64,000 nt of DNA from positions 106,548,389 through 106,612,388 of the forward strand of contig NC_135716.1 of NCBI RefSeq assembly GCF_964656455.1, written 5' to 3'. Position numbers and translations under genes: made by a program. This document shows positions 57,230 through 64,000 of the stretch, piece by piece (the stretch's first letter is position 1; each line of letters starts with the position of its first letter). The stretch is from Halichoerus grypus. Taxonomy: Eukaryota; Chordata; Mammalia; Carnivora; Phocidae. The notes under the pieces are model-generated. The model did no database searches. It saw only the letters and a list, made by a program, of their open reading frames with translations, and was not told the DNA's origin.

Positions 57230-58650
57230 TGGACCAGGATGAAAGCAATGGAGGTGGTCAGATGTACCTAAATTTGAGATATATTTACAAGATAGAGCTG
57301 ACAGGTTTCACTAATTGGATAGGCAGTACGTTAGAAAGAAAGAAGCCATTCTTGACCCTGGATAGACAGTATGTTAGAAAGACAGAAGTCAATCGTGACC
57401 CAAAGTTATTTGCCTCAGTAAATGGAAGGATGGTGTTAGTCAATTGGGAAAGACTGAAGAGAATAATAGTGAGGAATTGGGTGATGGGGTATAGATGCTG
57501 GGAAAATGTTAATTTTATGATCTGGTCAATATCTAAATGGACATATTGGAAATTTAATTTGGGGAGTTGCCAATATATAGATGGAATTTAAAGCCATAAG
57601 TCCAGATGATATTAAGAGTGAGGCAATAGTTAGTTGTTGTGGAGAAGAATAATTGGAGACAGCAATTATAAAAATCTGTCAAGGAGTTTTGCTACAAACA
57701 GGAGCATTAGATGGAGGTAAATTCAGAGTCAAGGAATTTTTTTTCTATTAATTGGGAGGTAGAGCATATTTTATGCTGATGAACATAATTCAATAGTTGG
57801 GAAAACCTGATATAGGAGTGAGAGAGAATTGAGTCACTGAGTGAAAATGGGATAATGCACATGGGTGCTTAGTCCTGCATAATCACATATCAGTCTGAGG
57901 TGAGAGGAAAGAAAGAGTATATTTATACTCTAGTAGGTAGGTAAATGCACTCAAGAGAGATTGCACTCAATTCTTATTATTGCTTCCATTTCCTTACTGA
58001 AAATCCATCATCATCAACTGAGATAATAGGCAAAGGAAGAAGTTTGACAACAGTTGAGAAGGTATGAAATTGTCCTCCAGAGAATGGGTGAGCAAGTGAC
58101 AGAATTTGATGGACACCATTTAGGGTCCATTTGAAGTCAGTGGTCATGAGTTTGATGTGAGAATAGTCACCATGATAGGATTTTTCTCTAGCTGCAGTCA
58201 GCCAGATATGAAGAAGCTGAGTAGTAAAAAAGATGAATTTAACCATAAGTGGGTATTGCCAAGAGTATACAATAAAGCAAGAGGATCATGAAAGATTAAG
58301 ATTATGGACAAAGGATTGAGTCTAAACATCCATTGTGAAACTCAGAATATGTAAGAAAAGCATTAGGTCTGCAACACATAAGAGATAAATTGAGAAGATG
58401 AGGGGGTTGAAAGACAATGCAAATATGGTAAGAGCAATGGATTATGGATCTGGATGGGGTTGAAGGATTAATGCAGTTGAGAGACCAGAGGTAACATAGA
58501 AGGTTGTAATCAGAGAGTGAGATAACTAAAATTAAGATCATGAAAGGGTTACACCTGTTTTAATCAAAAGTCTAGGACAGAAGGGAGAAAATTCCTGAGG
58601 TAAGGTGGAAGACAACTCCATTGAAGAAGACATAATTTAGGAAGAGAGAA
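57230..58650 (-). mobile_element. L2 LINE coding-region relic, reverse
   Basis: 'aagttatttgcctcagtaaatggaaggatggtgttagtcaattgggaaagac', 'agttgccaatatatagatggaatttaaagccataagtcc' and weaker matches onward follow the reverse complement of the L2 reverse-transcriptase region. The 120-codon plus-strand frame at 57229-57591 is antisense L2, not a gene. The part after 57700 is uncertain. Confidence 0.5.
57317..57402. repeat. 43-bp tandem duplication
   Basis: Two adjacent copies beginning 'ggataggcagtacgttagaaag' and 'ggatagacagtatgttagaaag' (starts 57317 and 57360), about 80 percent alike. Confidence 0.85.
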
Positions 58651-58759
58651 GCCACGGTATTAAAATAATATACTCAAGTAATATATTTAAATTCTCTTAG
58701 ATCAAGAATTAAAAGCTCAGCAGTGTTGTAGAGAGAGTGATCTAGGAACTGAAATCTTC

Positions 58760-59005
58760 AGAGAGTAACAGGCAACAGCTATTGAGTGCTTACAATGAGC
58801 CAGATACTCATCTATAAAAATATTGACTCTTTTAGCCTTACGCAACTCTGTGAGCTACTATTCTTATCATTATTTTTCAAACTAAGAAATTCGGGTGCAA
58901 ACAACCTAAGCAATTCACTGAAAGTCACACAGCTAATAAGTTGAACTCATATTTGATCCCAAGCTGTCTAGATCCCTAATTATATTCTTAACCACTCTGC
59001 TATGC
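58760..59005 (-). mobile_element. MIR SINE, reverse
   Basis: 'agctattgagtgcttacaatgagccagatact', 'ttttagccttacgcaactctgtgagctactattcttatcattatttttcaaac', 'cactgaaagtcacacagctaataag' and 'ttcttaaccactctgctatgcttc' give a nearly full reverse MIR. Confidence 0.82.
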
Positions 59006-59009
59006 TTCA

Positions 59010-60105
59010 CAGAACAAGTGAGGAATGACTCATGTGTTGTGTTAGACTGTAAAAGGGTGGTAGCAGGTGGGATATTTGATGATATGAGATATAAAACTGG
59101 GTATATTTAGCACTATGGGAAGAAGACTGGTGTGTCAGTGAAGAGCAAACAATCAATTGGTGCTTGACTCCTGCCTGAAAAATTCAAAAGAGAAGAGAAG
59201 GGAGTAAAGGAGTGAGGAGAGGTGGCTAAATTGGTCAGAATATTCTTCTGGAGTTTTTCAAGGATATTATGCCTAAATGTTTCTTGTATATCAGATGATG
59301 TCCACATGATCCAAGGGAGCTGATGTCAGGTTGACCTACATCAAACCCCACAGGACCACCCAAAGGGACTCCAAAAGTAGTTTTGAATGAAGAGGCAGAG
59401 AACATCATTCATCAATGAGATTGCAAGTAAATGGTTCACAGAGCTGGGGGTGGAGGTAAGCTCTCTGATTAATCCTCAGAAGTACTCAGGAGGGAAAGCA
59501 TAAGCTCTAAACATTAGATAGACACAGAGAGAATGAAAGTGCCAGGCAAGTCAGAACTTCCCTGTCTCAGATCCTCTTATCTTCTTCCCTCCAACTCCCT
59601 TTCCAGGACACAAAAACCACAGAATGGGAGGTGAGAAGGAAGCCAACCACAACCCAGCCAAGAATGTAGGCTTCCCACCTGCAGCAGGCTTGAGCTTTGA
59701 ATGAAAACTGAAGTCTTTATTATTCAATGGAAATGAACACTCTAATTTGAAATAACTTAAAATGACTCTAAAACTTGTTATCTAAAAGTACTTTAAAAAG
59801 ACATTGAAAGACTCAAATTCTTTTGGAATTTGCCTTACTGAAATAAATAATAAAGAGACAGAGAAAGAAAATAAGAAAGGTGCTATGTAATTATACACCT
59901 TGAGTCCTGTTTCTTCCAAATGAGGCACAGTAGTCTCTGCTTCCAGTCCTGCCCCCCCGCCCCCACCATCCATCCTCCACCCAGTTCCAAGAGTAAGATT
60001 TAGAACAGAAAACACACCACAAGAAACTTAATTCTGGCACTGGCATTTCATTGCACGTAGAATAAAGTTCAAAGTCTTTTCTGTGGCCTCTATGGCCACA
60101 CATTG
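59010..60105. other. Unassigned DNA
   Basis: No gene or repeat family recognised. A C-rich patch is at 59951-59965. Confidence 0.4.
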
Positions 60106-60109
60106 TTTC

Positions 60110-60445
60110 ACCCCTACCTAACTTTCTCCTCTCTTCCTTTCTTAGAATTTGCTATGCTCTTTCTCCAGTTAGGCCAAGGCCTGTACTGTCTCCAACTGCC
60201 TGGAATGCTCCTAAAATCTCCATATAGCTAGTCTTCCATGTCATTTCGTCTCTGAAAGACTTCTCAGAGTGGCTTCCTTTGACCACTTAGTCTTAAAAAA
60301 AAACTGCCACAACCAGTTATTCAATCTCAGATCTTCCTTCATAGAACAACTAATTGAAATCTTACTCATTTATTTGTCTTTTGTATCTCCTCACCTCTGA
60401 GTAGAATGCAAAAACCTATAAAATCAGGGATATTTTTATCTTTTT
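60110..60445 (+). mobile_element. L2 LINE 3' region running into the inverted repeat
   Basis: 'gcctgtactgtctccaactgcctggaatgctcc', 'tgtcatttcgtctctgaaagacttctcagagtggcttcctttgacca', 'atcttactcatttatttgtc' and 'gtagaatgcaaaaacctataaaatcagggata' are in L2 3' order. From 60368 the sequence is repeated in inverted form at 60957 downwards. Confidence 0.68.
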
Positions 60446-60449
60446 CGGG

Positions 60450-60604
60450 GGGGGGCAGAGGGAGAGGGAGAGAGAGAATTTCAAGCAGGCTCCACACGCA
60501 GCACGGAGCCTGATGCAGGGCTCGATCTCATGACCCTGAGATCAGGACCTGAGCCAAAAATCAAGAGTCAGACACTTAACCAACTGAGCTACCTAGGTGC
60601 TCCC
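60450..60604 (-). mobile_element. SINEC copy in left arm
   Basis: Reverse SINEC of the older type, ending 'aaccaactgagctacctaggtgctccc'. Its L2 flank is present on the tail side only. The head-side target duplication is missing, so this copy looks derived. Confidence 0.93.
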
Positions 60605-60718
60605 TATTTTAAATACTATTTAAAATAAACAAATATATATTTTATTTGAGCACTTACTATGTGCTAGGGAAAGCTCAAGTACTGGGGGTGCAATAGTAAT
60701 CAAGATAAAAATAGCCCA

Positions 60719-60885
60719 GGGAGCACCTAGGTAGCTCAGTTGGTTAAGTGTCTGACTCTTGATTTTTGGCTCAGGTCCTGATCTCAGGGTCATGAGATCG
60801 AGCCCTGCATCAGGCTCCGTGCTGCGTGTGGAGCCTGCTTGAAATTCTCTCTCTCCCTCTCCCTCTGCCCCCCCCCCCGAAAAAG
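60719..60885 (+). mobile_element. SINEC copy in right arm, intact insertion
   Basis: Head 'gggagcacctaggtagctcag', B-box region, CT-rich middle and a C-run in place of an A-rich tail. It is bounded by a target duplication, 'agataaaaatagccc' ahead of it (from about 60703) and 'agataaaaatatccc' after it (from about 60884), 14 of 15 bases. This marks it as the original insertion, within a reverse-oriented L2. Confidence 0.93.
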
Positions 60886-60957
60886 ATAAAAATATCCCTG
60901 ATTTTATAGGTTTTTGCATTCTACTCAGAGGTGAGGAGATACAAAAGACAAATAAAT

Positions 60958-61125
60958 ATGTTGCACTGTATTTAATAATATTTATAATGAAAATTTCTTT
61001 ATTGGAGCAGAAACTCCCTAAAGGAGCATTACAGAAGGCATGGGAATTAGTCCTTTAGTGAGCAACAGTACTGAAGAAATTGTCTAGAAATCACACTTCT
61101 GAGGCAATGTTTTGACACAATTAAC
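60958..61125. other. Unassigned DNA right of the inverted repeat
   Basis: No clear continuation of L2 past 60957. Not recognised. Confidence 0.4.
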
Positions 61126-61129
61126 ATCA

Positions 61130-61590
61130 GGATATCAGTCAGAATTCAATCAGAGAAGCAAAATGACTATGAACTATGGGACAACAGATTTATTATAGAA
61201 ATTATACCTTCCATAATTGTGGAAGGAGTGGGAAAATTAATACCCGAAAGGGAGAAATAAGAAATCAGACAAGTTGCAAACCAGTCAATCTGAGAAACCT
61301 AACATGTCCAGACATGTAATTGGAACTCAGTAGAGGAAGATGACAGAGAAGTTTCTAAGAAATATTTGGGGATAAGCCTGAGGTCCCTATTGGTCAATAA
61401 AGTCAGCAGTTGGCAAGAGAGCTGGATCTGGAACTAACCAGCTGTCCTCACTTAGTCTGTCACCACAACTAACCATCACAACCTTCAGACAGCACTGGAC
61501 ACTGTTATCCTTCTACCACCAAATCTCATGCAAGTACTACTTTTAGCCAGCTCTAACCCACAACCAAAAATGAAGGAGATTCTGGGAGGC
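61130..61590. mobile_element. Possible LTR relic
   Basis: 'cagtcagaattcaatcagagaagcaaaatgactatgaac..acagatttattatagaaattatacc...ataattgtggaaggag' recalls the start of a common MaLR/ERVL LTR type (reverse). The rest is too diverged to follow. Confidence 0.35.
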
Positions 61591-62057
61591 ATAGGTCCAA
61601 CTTAGCTAAGTGAACAATAGAATTTTACCTCACAGTTAGAACTTATTTTACTTGTACGTAACAGAAAATAAAGTATCCCCCAAACAAATACATTTATTGT
61701 AAAGGGTATGTTGGTAGTTGTTAAAACTGAAATGTAGGAAAGGTTGGAAATCAGGAAGTAGAAAGCCCTCTGACCATCTCTAATCTGTTTTTCTCTGTGT
61801 ATCTTTAGTCTTTCTGCAAAAGAAGTACTTTTTCCTTTATGTGGTGGCAAACTCGGCCTAAGTTTGCTTATAGAGGTAAGCCACATGAAAACCAACAAAT
61901 CTTTCTTTCTCTGTCATCCTCGCTCCCTCTCAATTTCAAATTCTCAGGGAAGCATCTCTTACTTACCTAGGTTACCTAGATACCAACCACCAATCCAAGC
62001 AACTCTGGGCATTGAGGATTCACTGTATAAAATAGATGTGGGGGTAGGGGTAGGGGG

Positions 62058-62232
62058 TGGACGCCTGGGTGGCCCAGTCAGTTAAGTGTCTGGCTGTTGG
62101 TTTTGGCTCAGGGCATGATCTCAGGGTCCTAGATAGAGCCCCATGTCTGGCTCCATGCTCAGCAGGGAATCTATTTGAGGATTCTCTTACTCTTCCTCTG
62201 CCCTTCCCTTTGCTCTCTTTCTCTCTCAAAAA

Positions 62233-62271
<39 letters not shown>

Positions 62272-62286
62272 ATCTTAAAAAAAAAA
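62058..62286 (+). mobile_element. SINEC with long (AATA)n tail
   Basis: Head 'gacgcctgggtggcccagtcagttaagtgtctgg', old-type middle, CT-rich part and a tail of about 10 AATA units (62231-62272) then AATCTTAAAAAAAAAA. It is preceded by a G-rich segment (62039-62058). Confidence 0.94.
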
Positions 62287-62289
62287 GAT

Positions 62290-63265
62290 GCCAGGGACCC
62301 ATGACTATTTTCATGTAGAAGGAAGAGATACTACCCAGAAAATGACAAACAAACAAACAAAAAAAAAAACAGGATAAGTATCTTAAAAGGGTGTGTGAGT
62401 AGATATTAATATGTAAATGTTGGTGTGAATATTGTATCCCTGGAATAGAAGTGATATATTTGATAAACTACTATGGTTATAAGCCTTTTTGTAGCCTTGA
62501 ATTATAAGTTTACATTTTATGCCTCCTCCCCCCATAAATAAATGGCAATAATAAATATTTATAATTGAAGAGAAAAAGCTGGGCTCCAAAAAAAGGTAAA
62601 TACACCTGGGATTCTAAAATGGGATAGGGGAATGAGCAGAGCTGAAGCTATAGGCCAGATCAATTTCTGATTCAGAAATAGACTGGGGCTAGAAGTTTCT
62701 GAAGGGCAATGAGTATCAAAAGTGCCTGACGTTGAGAGAGTGACCAAGCTAACTGCTTAAAACCAGCGGCTGGGATAGAGTGTTCCCATTGTAGAAAGAA
62801 ATCTAAAAAAAAAAAAAAAAAAATTGCTTCCTGGGTTAGATATTCCATGAATATGTGGCCTAGAGAAGTTGGAGGGCAACTAGAAATATTTCCATGACAG
62901 AACCTAAAAAAAATATGCCTGTGAGCTTATGAACTAATGATACAAGATCTCCTTCTTAACCAGTGGCCCTCTGGAGGCAGGTCAAAGAATGGCTACCAGA
63001 AAGAGATACAGAGAGGGTAGTGAGAAGGAGTAAAGAGAAAGAGAGAATTTCCTATTTAAATGAGCCTAAACCCCCACATTATATAAACAAAAAATGTAAT
63101 TCTTAGAAAGTCAACAAAATTAACGCAGACAAGAGGAAATAAAAATATTATAAAAGAGTTACAAAGTTTTTAAAATTAATAAGACAAAGAAATAAATGTA
63201 GGACTACATCTGAAAAAGAAACAAGGAATCCTGAAATCAATAAAAGAAAATGATGACATAAGAAT
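62290..63265. other. Unassigned AT-rich DNA
   Basis: No gene or repeat family recognised. An A-run at 62804-62822. Confidence 0.4.
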
Positions 63266-63269
63266 TGAT

Positions 63270-63825
63270 AAATATATGTATCAGTTTTCTATTTCTGAAA
63301 ACAGATTACTACAACTTTATGGATAAAGACAACACAGACTTACTTTCTCACAGTTCCTGTGGGTCAGAAGGCCACGCACAGCTTATCTCAGTCCTCTGCT
63401 CAGGGTCTCCCAGGTTGTAATCGACGTGTCATCCTGGGCTATGATCTCATCTGAGGTTTGGGGGCCTCTTCGAAGTTCATGAAGTTGTTAAAATTCATTT
63501 CCGTGTGGCTGTAGCTTCTTCAAGGCCACGTGAAAGAGCATTTCTGCTGCTCCCATCTCTGACCTTTAGACCCTCTTTAAAATATCTTGACTGTTTAGGA
63601 CAGGCCCACCTGGTATAAACTCCTTTTTGATTACCCTGCTCTCAATGGACACAGACTTTGACTGCATCTGCAGAATCTCTTCAACTTTGCCATACAAGTA
63701 AACATAATAATGGGAATAATATTCCATCACCTTTGCCATATTTCATTGGTTAGATCCCACCTATACTCAAGGGAAGGAGCTTAGATAAGGACATAGTCAT
63801 TGAAGGATATCTTAGAATTCTATCA
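63270..63825 (-). mobile_element. MLT1-type MaLR LTR, reverse
   Basis: 'tatcagttttctatttctgaaaacagattactacaactttatgg', 'cttactttctcacagttcctgtgggtcagaaggcc', 'ctgctcccatctctgacc', 'gacaggcccacctgg' and 'gcatctgcagaatctcttcaactttgccata' follow a reverse MaLR LTR. Solo, no internal sequence. Confidence 0.72.
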
Positions 63826-64000
63826 CAATATAAAAATAAATAGATAAATAGAAATTTTGAATATAAAAATATAGCAATGGTGAGGAGATAAAAATCTAAA
63901 AAAGGATGGGATAAAACTTAGCCCAGACACAGGGGTAGACAGATGAGGAGAAAACAGGTGAAGTGGATGACAGTGCTAAAGTTTTCATCCAGAATGCCTC

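Larger units (their letters stand above)
60368..60957. repeat. Near-perfect inverted repeat (237/239-bp arms, 114-bp spacer)
   Basis: Left arm 60368-60604, spacer 60605-60718, right arm 60719-60957. Base-by-base reading finds the arms to be reverse complements except for one homopolymer (9 Gs on the left, 11 Cs on the right). Each arm holds one SINEC plus about 80 bp of flanking L2. A single strand could fold into a stem of about 237 bp. It is either a real recent inverted duplication or an assembly or library fold-back artefact. Confidence 0.95.

Noticed and set aside
57229..57591. 120-codon plus-strand ORF
   Set aside because: The DNA follows the antisense of L2, and part comes from a local tandem duplication.
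1..64000. CRISPR array, operons, tRNA or rRNA genes
   Set aside because: The sequence is vertebrate. Repeats are SINEs, LINEs, LTRs and microsatellites, and tRNA-like boxes occur only within SINECs.

Overview
The window looks like nuclear DNA from a carnivoran mammal, most likely a caniform of the bear, seal or mustelid type rather than a dog. The evidence is about 18 copies of the tRNA-derived, carnivore-specific SINEC element. Most have the head, the pol III boxes, a CT-rich middle and an AATAAA/A-rich tail. There is also a carnivore-style LINE-1 and a background of old mammalian repeats (L2, MIR, MLT1/MaLR LTRs, hAT fossils). Subfamily names and the host group are from memory of consensus sequences; no database was searched.

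I found no complete protein-coding gene, RNA gene, CpG island or CRISPR array. The region reads as intergenic or deep-intronic DNA. Most open frames over 60 codons are chance frames or translated repeats. The gene-related items are a broken processed pseudogene of ribosomal protein L31 (5216-5617, + strand) and one unplaced 105-bp internal-exon candidate (12908-13012, + strand) with strong splice-site-like flanks.

Layout. 1-10.7 kb: L2, MIR and SINEC copies, with the RPL31 pseudogene near 5.4 kb. 10.7-19.6 kb: mostly unassigned DNA holding the exon candidate, two MLT1 LTRs in opposite orientation, and a 207-bp homopurine tract at 16.0 kb. 19.6-30.9 kb: a retroelement cluster. It has two related LTR-like segments about 10 kb apart, a class-I-like LTR at 23.9-24.4 kb, and a minus-strand L1 (24.6-29.8 kb) with ORF1 and ORF2 relics, a large ORF2 deletion and a tandemly repeated 5'UTR. 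31-45.7 kb: long L2 relics on both strands, an LTR-like block, a hAT fossil and several SINECs with clear target-site duplications. 45.7-60 kb: sparse old repeats and long unassigned stretches. 60.1-64 kb: a near-perfect inverted repeat around a SINEC inside an L2, then a SINEC with a long TAAA tract and a minus-strand LTR.

The most unusual feature is the inverted repeat at 60368-60957. Its arms are 237 and 239 bp around a 114-bp spacer, and by my reading they differ only in the length of one G/C homopolymer. The homology runs past the SINEC into flanking L2 DNA. Target-site duplications show that the right-arm SINEC is an intact insertion and that the left copy lost one flank. This points to a recent fold-back (template-switch) inverted duplication, or to an assembly or library artefact that mimics one.
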